64,000 nt of DNA, taken from Tubiluchus corallicola. Its lineage: Eukaryota > Priapulida > Priapulimorpha > Priapulimorphida > Tubiluchidae. Below the pieces are notes generated by a model, which searched no databases, had not been told where the DNA came from, and saw only the letters and a program-made list of their open reading frames with translations. The stretch lies in the NCBI GenBank assembly GCA_030141605.1, contig JAQGDQ010000688.1, positions 25,001 to 89,000 of the forward strand. Reading direction: 5' to 3'. Both the position numbers and the translations under genes were made by a program. Positions 1 to 17,399 of the stretch are shown piece after piece (position 1 is the stretch's first letter; each line of letters opens with the position of its first letter).

Positions 1-236
1 CCCCTGCATTGTAATTCTGTAACTCCAAGACATTGCATGCTGGCATCTACAAGTACGCTGGGATGTAGTATTTCCATTGGTCTAGTAGTTGCTTTTTACC
101 AGGTCAGCACCAGTTCCAAAAGACGCAATAAGAGCAAACTGGTAGTATATAAGAAAATTTTTGCACGTCTATGTAACGATTTTTGGTATGATCGCGTAAA
201 CAATATTTGAAACCATAACGAAGACATTGTTGTTGT
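1..236. other. No gene seen
   Basis: AT-rich sequence with no ORF, RNA gene or repeat that I can support. Confidence 0.4.
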
Positions 237-777
237 CTCGGAAGACAATGGAATGTGCGCCAAGAAAGTCAGTTATTGATCACATTGATGGAGCTGCAGC
301 GTTGACTGTGTCTGAGCAGTAACTTGTAACTGCTGCCTCTCATGTTGTTTCTGTCACTGGAGTGGCCTCTCCAGGGCGCACGCTTGGGCAAGGTGTATGG
401 AGATCCTGAGTTGTCCAGACAACAGGAATCCCCTCTCTTCCTCCCTGGTGTAATCCGAAGGATAGCACCAGGTTGGCTGCAGGAGCTGCCGGAGTCAGTG
501 AGCATGCTGCACTAGTTCGCCTTCGAGGCTCCACTCTTGATTTGGTGATTTGGAAGGTTTACTCCTCTACACATGGCCGTTGAATCACTTGACCTCTTCC
601 GCCCTCTAGCCGTTGGCTGCTTGTGCAGCTTCTTCGCCTAGTGTCGAGATACAGTGTGGGCATCCCACAAGCCTACATTACATGGTATTCCTAGGCGGTC
701 ACCCATCCAAGTACTAACCAGGCTCCACGTTACTTAACTTCGGTGATCAGACGAGAACCGGTGATTTCAACGTGATT
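237..777 (-). mobile_element. 5S rRNA-derived SINE (SINE3-type), copy 1
   Basis: Read on the minus strand, the element starts with a 5S rRNA-like head (about 777 to 671) containing the TTAGTACTTGGATGGGTGAC segment of the 5S internal promoter. A ~430-bp body follows, ending near the TCTTCCGAG motif at 237-250. The same body, in the same order, occurs at 12606-13081 and 29280-29773. This copy has the longest body but a damaged head: the 3' end of the 5S part reads ATGTAATGTAGGC instead of GGTGCTGTAGGC. I see no clear target-site duplication. SINE3 elements are known retroposons driven by a 5S-type Pol III promoter; the family name here is unknown. Confidence 0.8.
671..777 (-). pseudogene. 5S rRNA-like head of SINE copy 1
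   Basis: About 107 nt match the eukaryotic 5S rRNA consensus: the TCTCGTCTGATCACCGAAGT block, the TTAAG box A, and the GGTTAGTACTTGGATGGGTG box C. It is not a free 5S gene, because it is fused to the SINE body and its 3' terminus is mutated. Confidence 0.8.
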
Positions 778-1540
778 CTACGAAATAACGTACAATATTT
801 GTACAGTAACTAGAGAGCACGGAGTATGGGGCCTCTGTACAATAAGCGTATGTTACATTGTGTTGAACTTCGCATTTCTTATATTATAATAATTAGTATG
901 ATATTATGTAGTGTTTATTGACGTTTGGCCATTGCAAAAAATACAGTAATTTATATTTGGTACTGAAAAACGCCAGCAATGTAAACATCCACTGACGAGG
1001 ATGGCCTAAACCCACAACTAGACAAATCCGTCCCGGGACAATGCCTAGTGTTGATTTCTCAATGGGAACGGTAGTTCGTAACTCATTTCTTCAAAAACTG
1101 CATCGGTGTTTGATTGCTGACAATAAAAAGCAGGAAAATTAAAAAAAACAGATGCAATAGGAACTATTACGATGACTAAAACAAAAAAATACGTTTACAG
1201 TTTAATCTGCTTGTAATGAGTTTTAAGCATGGCGTGGCTATTATTTCTTGTACAATCCCGTAACATTAGCAAAAATCACTTTAAAAGCGCTCATCCAAAG
1301 CAGAACTGCTCAAATACACGAGACAAGCAACGTCCTGTATACGTCCTTGACTCCTTCTAGGAACAAAAGTCAATATTATTGGAGTGATCAGGTGTCACGC
1401 GTGGCCACGTTTTGCCAGAAGCTGATAAAAGGATGAAGAATCACTATTTAAACAAAAAATGAAATCTAGGAGCCTGGTTTTCGTGAAACTGTCTTTGTCT
1501 GTGTGAAAAACTACAACATCATGAAAGGCAAGTGATTTTT
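778..1540. other. No gene seen
   Basis: AT-rich sequence; only short chance ORFs are visible (for example 1248-1436). Confidence 0.4.
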
Positions 1541-1663
1541 AGCAATGACGATTATAATGATGACGAGTACGACGACGACGACGACGATGATGATGGTGAG
1601 GATTACGATGATGATGATGATGGTGAGGATTATGAAGAAGAAGAAGAAGAAGAAGAAGAAGAA

Positions 1664-1708
<45 letters not shown>

Positions 1709-1843
1709 AATGGTGATGGTGATGAGGAAAACGATGGCGATGATGATGATGGTGATGAAGATTACGATGATGATGATGACGACGGCGACGATTACTATGA
1801 TGATGGTGGTGACGATGGTGGCGGTGGTGGTGGTGATAAATAA
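1541..1843. repeat. GAT/GAA trinucleotide tract
   Basis: Imperfect (GAT)n with an internal (GAA)n block at about 1633-1662. One plus-strand frame reads as Asp/Glu runs and the minus strand reads as Ile runs. All frames stay open only because the unit lacks stop codons, so I treat the ORFs here as artefacts. Confidence 0.9.
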
Positions 1844-2940
1844 TGCTAGTAAATATAACAATATAACAAAGACGGTGGTGAAAAAATCAGGGTCGATTTA
1901 TGCCAAGTTTGACCAAATTCTTGAAATTGCAACTTTTGCATCAGTTTTTGCCTATTCACTACTTACTTTTTACGAATACACTGTACGTCTGAACGCGCTT
2001 TTACTGCTATAAACTGACATTTTTCTGGTTTTTCCGAAAGCAGAGTGATATTTTTCTGAAAGACATCTGCAAAATGTTTCTTGGAAGTCCGGTTTTTAGA
2101 ACGCACGTGCGTTTTGGCTCAAGTATAATAGTTGCTTTTTGTAACGTTTAAAGATGTGTGTCGAGTTTAGTTTGAAATGACACAACACAGACTTTTCCGT
2201 GTTTTTCGCTCGTGTTCCAGGAGAACATATTTTTCATTATTTTTCATTATTTCATTTTCGTAGGCATCCAGTTTTCCACTTTAATTATTGTTAACTCGGA
2301 AATGCAAAATGTTTGACGTGTGCTTGCATATTTGTCCATAGTCGTCCATAAATTTTTCTAGTTATTCATGTATCGTGAATTTCCATTTTATGAGGATCAT
2401 TTTGATACCAAGCTCATCACTCTATGTTATTTCTAAGCCGAGATAATCCATGTTGAAGTTGAGGTGCAGGCTGAATAACAATCTTGAGAAAGTCATTGTT
2501 AACGTCAGCCATTGTTTTTTGTCGCGTTTCTACAAAATACTAGCAACCGCACAAATGTTCGTTGCTATGGACTTTGCAAGAGCGCATTGAAGTTATGTTT
2601 AAATCTAGTAGATAACTCTTCCTGACGAAAATTTGGGCTTAGCAACAGAAAAAAACCGAAGCAAACTGACCGGAGTTTGAAAATACAAGTTTTTTTACCA
2701 TTGCAGTACCAGTTTCCAGTCAGAAAAGTGGGCACGGGGTTATAAAATTATATTTTTAGTATTTTTTGAAAATTTTATTGATAATTTGATGCTAGAATAT
2801 AAAAGTCCAATATATTTAACGTTTGTTTTTATAAGAAACAGAAAATTGACATTAGATCAAATTTTTGATGCATTCTACTTTGAAGCATCACAACTTAGTT
2901 TTGACTATGCCGACTTATGGACGGTTTTGGTTTGCAAGCA
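1844..2940. other. No gene seen
   Basis: AT-rich DNA without convincing coding or repeat structure. Confidence 0.4.
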
Positions 2941-2944
2941 CGCA

Positions 2945-2953
2945 GATGATGAC

Positions 2954-2986
<33 letters not shown>

Positions 2987-2987
2987 G
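2945..2987. repeat. (GAT)n microsatellite
   Basis: About 14 tandem GAT/GAC units. A short (TAA)n tract follows at 3065-3085. Confidence 0.9.
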
Positions 2988-3177
2988 ACAAATCTTTTAT
3001 TACGCCACTATTTGCAGGCTCAAAGCAACAGTACAAAAATGAAACCAGATATCAGTGACATTAATTAATAATAATAATAATAATACATTAATAAATTACA
3101 TAAAGATAAAAGCAACTGTACAAATTATATACAAAATGTTTAGGTTTTGTAAAATTTTACCAAACTGTTGTAATGAT

Positions 3178-3695
3178 CAGATTCGAATTGTATTTAAATT
3201 ATTATACCACTATCGTTGTTCAGATTTGAATCGTAATTAAGTTATTACACCACTATTGTTGTTCAGATTCGAATTGTAATTAAGTTATTACACCACTATC
3301 GTTGTTCAGATTCGAATCGTAATTAAGTTATTACACCACTATTGTTGTTCAGATTCGAATTGTAATTGAGTTATTACACCACTATCGTTGTTCAGATTCG
3401 AATCGTAATTAAGTTATTACACCACTATTGTTGTTCAGATTCGAATTGTAATTAAGTTATTACACCACTATTGTTGTTCAGATTCGAATTGTAATTGAGT
3501 TATTACACCACTATCGTTGTTCAGATTCGAATTGTAATTGAGTTATTACACCACTATCGTTGTTCAGATTCGAATCGTAATTAAGTTATTACACCACTAT
3601 TGTTGTTCAGATTCGAATTGTAATTAAGTTATTACACCACTATTGTTATTCAGATTCGAATTGTAATTAAGTTATTATACCACTGTTACTGTTCA
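3178..3695. repeat. 43-bp minisatellite, about 12 copies
   Basis: The unit contains CAGATTCGAATTGTAATTAA, and successive CAGATT starts are spaced 43 bp apart (3221, 3264, ...). Units differ mainly at C/T positions (ATCG/ATTG, TATCGTT/TATTGTT) and at GAG/AAG. Adjacent variants tend to alternate, which hints at an 86-bp higher-order unit. The array ends about 190 bp before the TATA-like motif of the next gene. Confidence 0.93.
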
Positions 3696-3879
3696 TTAGA
3701 TATCTATAAATTTAGTACATAAGTAAGCTAGTGATAATTCGTAAATATAAGTAAACAAAAATGTCTAGGAAGTCTAAATAATCGTTCTGTAAGTAAAGGT
3801 ACCCTAGCGATTAGTGAACGTTTTCACAATGTAGTCATCTTTCACTAAGTCCAAAAATTCACTAATTGTACTTTTGCCC

Positions 3880-3887
3880 TATTTAAG
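3880..3887 (+). promoter_or_regulatory. TATA-like box upstream of the TSP1-like gene
   Basis: TATTTAAG lies about 40 nt before the first ATG (3929) and 76 nt before the proposed start (3956). A start of transcription near 3910 would leave a short leader. This rests on the motif alone. Confidence 0.3.
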
Positions 3888-3928
3888 AATACGACATCTG
3901 TTGATTGATCAGCAAGCCACAACATAAA

Positions 3929-3952
3929 ATGCCTCCTGAAAAAATGGGTTGA
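3929..3952 (+). promoter_or_regulatory. Upstream ORF (7 codons) before the TSP1-like start
   Basis: ATG CCT CCT GAA AAA ATG GGT TGA ends four bases before the proposed start at 3956. Its ATG context (AAAATG) is at least as good as that of the main start. It could lower translation, or the real start may use a different splice pattern. Confidence 0.35.
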
Positions 3953-3955
3953 CCA

Positions 3956-10786
<6,831 letters not shown>

Positions 10787-10850
10787 TATCATGGCGGAGT
10801 GGGAAAATTCCCGTCTCCTGCACAAGATCTATAGCAGGCCTATTTATCCA

Positions 10851-10856
10851 AATAAA
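10851..10856 (+). terminator. Poly(A) signal of the TSP1-like gene
   Basis: Canonical AATAAA lies 64 bp after the stop codon. Confidence 0.65.
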
Positions 10857-11221
10857 TTTATATTTCTAAGGTTTTTGAATGGTGATGTAAAAATTTATAT
10901 TTTATAGTCGGTGACTGTCAGTAAGGCATCATTCTGTATTATTTCTAATCTGTTTGATTAAATCTAATGACGTTAAAAACAAAATTTTTGTACATTCTAA
11001 AGAATTTTTATAGTATAAAATTCGGATGCTTCCGTTTTATTTTAGACGCTATAGTATCAACATAATTTTAATGTTTCGGTTACATTATATTAAGTTCAAA
11101 CTCTTAAATGATAGTGCTACAGACCTGCTTTTAAAAATAAAAAAACACATTTTAAATTTTTACAGATATTCAAAATGCACAGCAATTTTAGGCTCAGCCT
11201 TATAAGATTTCACCAAACAGT
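10857..11221. other. Intergenic, no gene seen
   Basis: AT-rich spacer after the poly(A) signal; no supported feature. Confidence 0.4.
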
Positions 11222-11816
11222 TTAAAGGACGACAGAAGGATTTTTCATATACTAACCCTTTTTCAAGTCCGATAAAAAGTATACATTTTAACACAATTAA
11301 TATTGCAAAAGCGGTTTTGATTAATATTAAATAATAGATTAAAAACGTTACTAACGGTGAGCGAGTCCAACTATTGACGACATCACAAACGAACATAATT
11401 TTCAACAGCAAAAATATCCTACAAGCGTGTTGCACGTGTTTGCGAAATAGAAATACAGTGCTACTCCAAGATATTCAGTGTGTTGTACTAAAACTAAGCT
11501 ACTTTTAAGATAAAAATTTAATTTCAAATTTACCGCTGTCGAAAACATCGTCACTAGCAAACACATCTGAACTGAGAGGTACATCACCTGTTTTTTGTGC
11601 AGTGCGTTTCCGAAATGCAGGCGCTAGTGCCCGTCTAACTAGCGAATGGCGAAATGCATGTAACAGCGAAGAACTAGTGACGCTAACGCGAAATTGTGTT
11701 TGTGCGGCCATAATTGTTTCACGTAAGTCATTTTTTGAAAAAATAGTATGTTTCAATGTTTTAAAGAGTAGATTGTTTTGACCTAGTGTTTAAGATTTTG
11801 TCCAGTTATACGTTAA
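11222..11816 (+). mobile_element. TTAA-flanked element, family A, copy 1
   Basis: Bounded by TTAAAGGACGACAGAAGG at the left and TCCAGTTATACGTTAA at the right. The interior matches copies at 31520-32196, 32259-32928, 33166-34318, 39184-39959 and 45823-46344. TTAA boundaries suggest a piggyBac-like, non-autonomous element. Minus-strand ORFs in it (e.g. 11505-11756) recur between copies only because the DNA is repeated. Confidence 0.75.
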
Positions 11817-12605
11817 AAATAATGAAGAATGACGTACTATTGACAACGGCCACTGGCTGACCAAAACGTGTAGTTTAACAAAAGATATTGCTGACTACAA
11901 TACCTGACTTCGTTAGACACTAAACTATTTATCAGCTAAGTCGAATAGAGCTTGAAGCATCTAGTCTTATTTTAGTAATAGGCAGGTACTGTAAATGCAT
12001 AAAAATAGGGCCAGATTATCCAATAGGTTAGTATAGCCTGCAGCCTCGGGTGCCTCAAGCTTTGATAACATTTGCTGAAAAATCTTTGTTTTTCACTAGG
12101 GTTGTGTTGAAATAAAAGATGCTAACTAGGTTAGCAATAAATAGTAAAATATTGTCATTTCTTAATGAATGTTTTTATTGGCAAACAGAAGATAGCTATT
12201 CTAGCTTATTTTAAGAATTTACAATAAGTTTATTTCAAGTTATATAAGTGTTATGAAGTGATTCCAAAGGTAAGTGCTAACGAACTGCTTCTTTAGAAGA
12301 ATAAACAAAGCAGAATGCAACTAAGTTGTTCATATCACATGTACTTTATATTCTAAACCAGTAGTAATACAACACAGTGTTCTCTCTAAAGTTTCCAACT
12401 GACCAAGTAAAACTTTCCATGAAGTGAAAGGAAGACAGCAATTCATTAAAGGTAAATATTATGCATACTAGTTCAAGGTTCTGTACAATGATGAAAGTTT
12501 AGATTGTATACTGAGAAATAAACCAGTTTTGATAGCTGAAATTTAGTAAGTTCTTGTATGAGATTTTAATTTAATATTTTAGCAAAAGAATGTAATAATA
12601 TGACT
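11817..12605. other. No gene seen
   Basis: AT-rich intergenic DNA. Its last 12 bases form the left target duplication of the SINE that follows. Confidence 0.4.
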
Positions 12606-13081
12606 GGTTGGCATCCTTCTGTGTCGGAAGACAATGGAGTGTGCACCAAGAGAGTCAGTTATTGATCACATTGATGGAGCTGCAGCGTCGACTGTGGCCG
12701 AGGAGTCCGATCCTTGAACCACTGGAATGGCTTCTCCAGGGCAAGGTGTATGGAGATCCTGAGTTGCCCAGACAACAGGAACCCTCTCTCTTCCTCCCTG
12801 GTGTAGTCCAAAGGAAAGCGGAGAGATACGTTTGGCACCAGGTTGGCTGCAGGAGCTGCCGGAATCAGTGAGCATGCTGCACTGGTCCGCCTTCGGGGTT
12901 CCACTCCTGATTGTTGGCTGCTTGTACAGCTCCTCCGCATAGTGTCGAAATACAGTGTGGGCATCCCGCAAGCCTACAGCACCTGGTATTCCTAGGCGGC
13001 CACCCATCCAAGTACTAACCAGGCTCTACGTTGCTTAATTTCGGTGATCAGACGAGAACCGGTGTTTTCAACGTGATTATC
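12606..13081 (-). mobile_element. 5S rRNA-derived SINE, copy 2, with 12-bp target duplication
   Basis: Flanked by a perfect direct repeat AATAATATGACT (12594-12605 and 13082-13093), the signature of retroposition. Minus-strand order: 5S-like head (13078-12972), body, and 3' end with TCTTCCGACACAGAAGGATG. The head keeps box A (TTAAGCAA) and box C (TTAGTACTTGGATGGGTG). Relative to copy 1 it lacks part of the body. Confidence 0.9.
12972..13078 (-). pseudogene. 5S rRNA-like head of SINE copy 2
   Basis: Ends with CCAGGTGCTGTAGGCT, as in 5S rRNA, and then runs directly into SINE body. About 10 nt are missing at the 5' end relative to full 5S. Confidence 0.85.
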
Positions 13082-13093
13082 AATAATATGACT

Positions 13094-13930
13094 ATTGATA
13101 ATATTAATTATGATTAATAAATACAAACTAATAATCAATCTATAAAAATGAAGGAATCGTGAACTTCTCGACCGTGTTGCTAAAATATATCTCGAGTAAC
13201 AATTACTCAAGAGAGGAGTGTGGGCGAGCTGGAGGTTCACTTCGTCTGGGGGGGGGCATAATTCCATTAGCCTAGGGGCCGCGAAAAGTCATAATCCCTC
13301 CATACATAAAAGTAAGCTTTGGCTTCTCGAAAAAGCAAGTTAACATTAAAATTACAAACTTCACCTCTGTAAACTGTCTATGCTGTCATTGTTTGTATTG
13401 TTACGAAGGGGAACTGCCCTTTATTTTCGACCCTCCCCCTCTACATTGTGATGGTTTCATCCATTACGAAGCCAATGCATATCAGCGTCATATAGCAGCT
13501 ATAAGTAGTTGGTATGGAATGGCCTCGTCGGTTCAGTGGGCTGACCGGCAGCTGCGTCTTCCATCTCAGCACCTGTTCCGCAATGACAACTGGCATGGAG
13601 CACGATGGGTAGTCGTCTGGCGTGTTACTTAATTTAGTAATTTTACTCTTTCTACTGTTTTACGTTTTCTTCTCAACTATGAGACAATCGGCGTATCAGC
13701 ACCATCCGCTCATTGAATTCTATTCTATTCAAATTTATTTTATGGTTAAAAAGATTGTGGAAGTCAGAACAAGGTACCTCAGGAGGGCAGGAATGATCAG
13801 ACACAATCTAAGAATTGGGTAGAAAGAACTAAGCAAAGTTTTGTACAAATTGACTAAATCTATTGAATCGATTTACAAGTAAACAGAGATCTGTTTGTTC
13901 ATGAGATTATTATACCTTATCACCGTTATT
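13094..13930. other. No gene seen
   Basis: Contains a G9 run near 13250 and only short ORFs (13393-13632, 13622-13822) that I do not recognise. Confidence 0.35.
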
Positions 13931-13939
13931 CTTTTACAA

Positions 13940-14125
13940 AGGCGTAGCAAGTGCTTGTGGATTGTGCTTGTGCTTCACACTAGACAGTAACTCGCAGGAA
14001 ATCCTCGCAGCAACTGTCAGAGAGTTTGCAATAACTTGTCGACAGTAACTCGCAAAACAGTTCACACGTGCGAGTTTGCTGTCAGAGAGAAAACTCGCTA
14101 GTTTGAACGCTCCATAAAGCACAGC
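13940..14125. repeat. Dispersed repeat, family F, copy 1
   Basis: Rich in ACTCGCAGG, CAGTAACTCGCAA and GAGAAAACTCGC motifs shared with 17740-18010, 54875-55170 and 57150-57450. Internal inverted copies of the motif suggest a hairpin-forming MITE. Ends are uncertain. Confidence 0.6.
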
Positions 14126-14171
14126 TGTACAGCTGCGGATTTCAAGCGTTGACCGTATAAAGATGAACGTA

Positions 14172-14430
14172 TTTCTATCCTCTGGTTCGTCACTTGGCTT
14201 CAGGTGGCAGAACGATCGACTCCTCACTGGTTTATGTAGATCTGATGAATGTGAATGCAAACCTTAATCGGTTGGTAGAAGAGCTTGTCACCATTGGCTC
14301 GCCCGCGACTGTTGATCTTGCGTACGTTAACGTAAGCAACAAAAATGGCTGCCGTGTAGTAGATATTCCCAGCGACACTACAATAATTGTCATGTCCTGA
14401 CTTAGCTCATCACTAACAATGGGATTCATT
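14172..14430 (-). pseudogene. Decayed mucin repeat fragment
   Basis: The minus-strand frame reads SQDMTIIVVSLGISTTRQPF and LLLTLTYARST. These align with TEDMTTVKSPPTGSSSTRPP and FTLPTLTYTRST of the mucin gene 460 bp upstream on the same strand. The repeat is diverged and lacks the Tyr-Thr-Glu-Lys blocks. It is a relic of the mucin array, or an unrecognised exon. Confidence 0.6.
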
Positions 14431-14464
14431 CTATGGTTTTAGTTCGTCTGATGAAAGTAAATGG

Positions 14465-14835
14465 CAGGGGTGCGCATCGAAAGTTCGAACTAGATTCCAA
14501 CGAATTTTTTAATTCAGATTTGATTCGAATCAAAACTGTTGATTCGAATAATTCACCACTTCAATTATATACGTTCTTTATCATTAAAACGTTTTAAAAC
14601 AGCATGCAATAAACTCAGTTTAACTGCGAATTGCGTGCACAATTTGTAGACAAATTATAATTAGTGTTTTGTTTGCAGAATAACACCAACTAATCATAAG
14701 TGATTCGAAAATCTATTCGAAAGGCTTTAAAACTGAATTGGAATTCGTTTCGGATTGAAATAGTGAAATCCGATTTGATCGAGTTCCAGAGTAAAAAATT
14801 CGATAGGGTTCGAATTTGCCTTCTGATAAAGAAAA
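14465..14835. mobile_element. ATTCGAAT-rich dispersed element, copy 1
   Basis: Starts with CAGGGGTGCGCATCGAAAGT (hAT-like end) and is full of TTCGAAT/GATTCGAA motifs. A similar stretch occurs in opposite orientation at 25945-26300. It separates the decayed mucin fragment from the mucin gene. I did not find a target duplication. Confidence 0.45.
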
Positions 14836-14891
14836 TGGAAACCTAGTAATTGGAAACATTAGCTTGTCAGTAGTGGACTGTCCGTGGCTAG

Positions 14892-14897
14892 TTTATT
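14892..14897 (-). terminator. Poly(A) signal overlapping the mucin stop codon
   Basis: On the minus strand the stop TAA (14895-14893) lies inside AATAAA (14897-14892), so the 3' UTR would be very short. Confidence 0.45.
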
Positions 14898-16871
14898 GGC
14901 AATTGTTGACCATGTAAATGATGAAGACAATGTAGATGCAGATATTATAGTTGAAGGTCCCCTGAGTGGCGGGTAGTGAAAGTGTCAGCCGACTGGTAGA
15001 GGATCCTGTAGTGGTTGTTTCTTCTGTGACCGTTGATCTTGTTGATGATCCTGTGGGTGGAGATTTCACAGTCGTCACGTCTTCAGTTGGCTTCTCAGTG
15101 TAACCGGAAGTTGACTCTGTTGTCAGGTCTTCAGTTGGCTTCTCAGTGTAAGTTAAAGTTGACACTATTGTCATGTCTTCAGTTGGCTTCTCAGTGTAAG
15201 TGGAAGTTGACACTGTTGTCATGTCTTCAGTTGGCTTCTCAGTGTAACTGGAAGTTGACTCTATTGTCATGTCTTCAGTTGGCTTCTCAGTGTAAGTGTA
15301 TGTTGACTCTATGGTCACTGTAGGTCTTGTGGAAGTGTATGAAGGTCTTGACCACGTAGGTATTGATGGCACTGTAGGAAATGAAGGCATTGTAGACCTT
15401 GTGTACGTTAATGTAGGTAATGTAAATGGTGGTCTTGTAGACGATGATCCTGTGGGTGGAGATTTCACAGTCGTCACGTCTTCAGTTGGCTTGTCAGTGT
15501 AACTGGAAGTTGACTGGGTTGTCATGTCTTCAGTTGGCTTCTCAGTGTAAGTGTATGTTGACTCTATGGTCACTGTAGGTCTTGTGGTAGTGTATGAAGG
15601 TCTTGACCACGTAGGTATTGATGGCACTGTAGGAAATGAAGGCATTGTAGACCTTGTGTACGTTAATGTAGGTAATGTAAATGGTGGTCGTGTAGACGAT
15701 GATCCTGTGGGTGGAGATTTCACAGTCGTCACGTCTTCAGTTGGCTTGTCAGTGTAACTGGAAGTTGACTGGGTTGTCATGTCTTCAGTTGGCTTCTCAG
15801 TGTAAGTGTATGTTGACTCTATGGTCACTGTAGGTCTTGTGGAAGTGTATGAAGGTCTTGACCACGTAGGTATTGATTGCACTGTAGGAAATGAAGGCAT
15901 TGTAGACCTTGTGTACGTTAATGTAGGTAATGTAAATGGTGGTCTTGTAGACGATGATCCTGTGGGTGGAGATTTCACAGTCGTCACGTCTTCAGTTGGC
16001 TTGTCAGTGTAACTGGAAGTTGACTGGGTTGTCATGTCTTCAGTTGGCTTCTCAGTGTAAGTGTATGTTGACTCTATGGTCACTGTAGGTCTTGTGGAAG
16101 TGTATGAAGGTCTTGACCACGTAGGTATTGATTGCACTGTAGGAAATGAAGGCATTGTAGACCTTGTGTACGTTAATGTAGGTAATGTAAATGGTGGTCT
16201 TGTAGACGATGATCCTGTGGGTGGAGATTTCACAGTCGTCACGTCTTCAGTTGGTTTGTCAGTGTAACTGGAAGTTGACTGGGTTGTCATGTCTTCAGTT
16301 GGCTTCTCAGTGTAAGTTAAAGTAGACACTGTTGTCATGTCTTTATTGGCTTCTCAGTGAAACTGGAAGTTGATTCTGTTGTCACGTCTTCAGTTAGTTT
16401 CTCAGTGTAAGTGTATGTTGACTCTGTGGTCACTGTAGGTCTTGTGGAAGTGTATGAAGGTGTTGACCACGTAGGTATTGATGGCACTGTAGGATTTGAA
16501 AGCATTATAGGCATTGAAGGTCTAGTGAAAGTGAATGAAAATGTTGGCCAACTAATAGAGGATCCTGTAGTAGTTGTTTCGTCTGTGTTCATTGACCTTG
16601 TGGATCTGGATGTAGGTAATTTCAATGATGGTGCCCTAATTGATGATTCCTTTGTTGGAGGTGATGATGTAGTTTTCATGTCTTTAGCTGACTTTCCCGT
16701 GATTATGGCTGTGGTTTGTGCTTGTCTGGCATAATCTTTTAGGACTGAACCATCTTTTTTGATTTCTGTCTGACCTGCTTGATCGGGAATTTTTCCTCTC
16801 TGGTGTATGCGTCGTGGCCCATACTCGGAAGCACCCTGATCTTTATGCCATGGTTCGACTAGCTGTGTTGG
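14893..16871 (-). CDS. Mucin-like gene, exon 2 (repeat exon, contains frameshift)
   Basis: The acceptor TTGTGTTTAG precedes PTQLVEPWHKDQGASEYG. One frame runs to a stop at 16335; the shifted frame is open from 16338 to the stop at 14893-14895. The C-terminus ends in a hydrophobic stretch (ICIYIVFIIYMV) that could be a membrane or GPI-type tail, or could arise from readthrough of a missed splice site. Confidence 0.68.
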
Positions 16872-17392
16872 CTAAACACAACAAATGTGAATATATTACA
16901 TTGTTAGTTTTGCATTAAGCAGTGTCCATAAGCAACAAATAGCAGCGCCCAAATGGGAAGAAGTGTAAAGGGAGTGTCAGCAAGCTAGGAAGCGTCAAGT
17001 AAGCATAAAAAATTATGACTATTAACTAATGAAAGCAATCAACTATAATTTTTGGTGAATGCTTGATGCTTTTTCATCATTAATATTGCTTAAATTAAAA
17101 CTCTTGTTTGACGTTTTTGATGCGTCATATGCCTATAACTTCATTATTTGTCACCCTTGACACTTTCCTGATGCCTATGTAAACATTTAGTTCGGAAAAT
17201 TTGTTGGACAAAACGTTGACGTACCTCCTTCCTTATCTGTCCCACAGACGGAATTCCATGGAAATCACTTGTAAGACCAGCACTGTGTGCTTTGACGGCA
17301 GCTGCTTTCATTTTACCTGCATTAATTTCCAATTTAAACGCTTCAGTACTCAGCACAGAAACAAATACAAACAAAACATGTGTTAAAAACAT
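14893..17392 (-). CDS. Secreted mucin-like Thr/Ser/Pro repeat protein, frameshifted (2 exons)
   Basis: Exon 1 (17392-17225) encodes a signal peptide (MFLTHVLFVFVSVLSTEA) and a short mature N-terminus. Exon 2 (16871-14893) continues in phase 0 with about 60 non-repetitive residues and then Thr/Ser/Pro-rich sequence. Four near-identical 85-residue repeats (255 bp each) end in YTEKPTEDM-type blocks, followed by several 17-residue blocks. A one-base deletion at about 16341-16347 (AATAAAGAC where paralogous blocks have AACTGAAGAC) shifts the frame, so no single frame reads through. Dense Thr/Ser with no Cys in the repeats implies heavy O-glycosylation and an extracellular gel or coat role (inference). 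It is a pseudogene, a polymorphic allele or an assembly error; the repeats downstream of the lesion stay fully open. Confidence 0.7.
15080..15295 (-). repeat. Coding 51-bp repeats
   Basis: Four to five tandem copies of a 17-residue block of the form YTEKPTEDMTxxSTxx. The same block begins each 255-bp unit, so the long unit probably grew from the short one. Confidence 0.9.
15285..16312 (-). repeat. Coding minisatellite, four 255-bp units
   Basis: Shadow ATGs recur at 15296, 15551, 15806 and 16061, exactly 255 bp apart. Units differ at only a few positions (e.g. QSIPTW/PSIPTW, YTSTRP/YTTTRP). A diverged fifth unit lies at about 16395-16640. The near-identity implies recent duplication or gene conversion. 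Confidence 0.95.
17225..17392 (-). CDS. Mucin-like gene, exon 1 (signal peptide)
   Basis: 56 codons start at ATG 17392 and end at donor AAGGAG|GTACGT (phase 0). The signal peptide probably ends near STEA (residue 18). A weaker internal donor, GCAG|GTAAAA, could give a shorter form. Confidence 0.75.
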
Positions 17393-17399
17393 TGCGAAG

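Noticed and set aside
1511-2012. Asp/Glu-rich ORF (1532-1843) and overlapping Met-rich and Ile-rich ORFs
   Set aside because: All three come from the GAT/GAA microsatellite, whose unit has no stop codon; there are no splice sites, start context or flanking coding sequence.
12608-13007. 87-113-codon ORFs in the SINE copies (also 269-534, 29260-29493)
   Set aside because: They follow the repeated SINE body in conflicting frames and include 5S-like sequence.
15033-16734. Plus-strand ORFs repeated every 255 bp (MYVDSMVTVGL type)
   Set aside because: Shadows of the minus-strand mucin repeats; only the minus frame joins a signal peptide by a good splice site.
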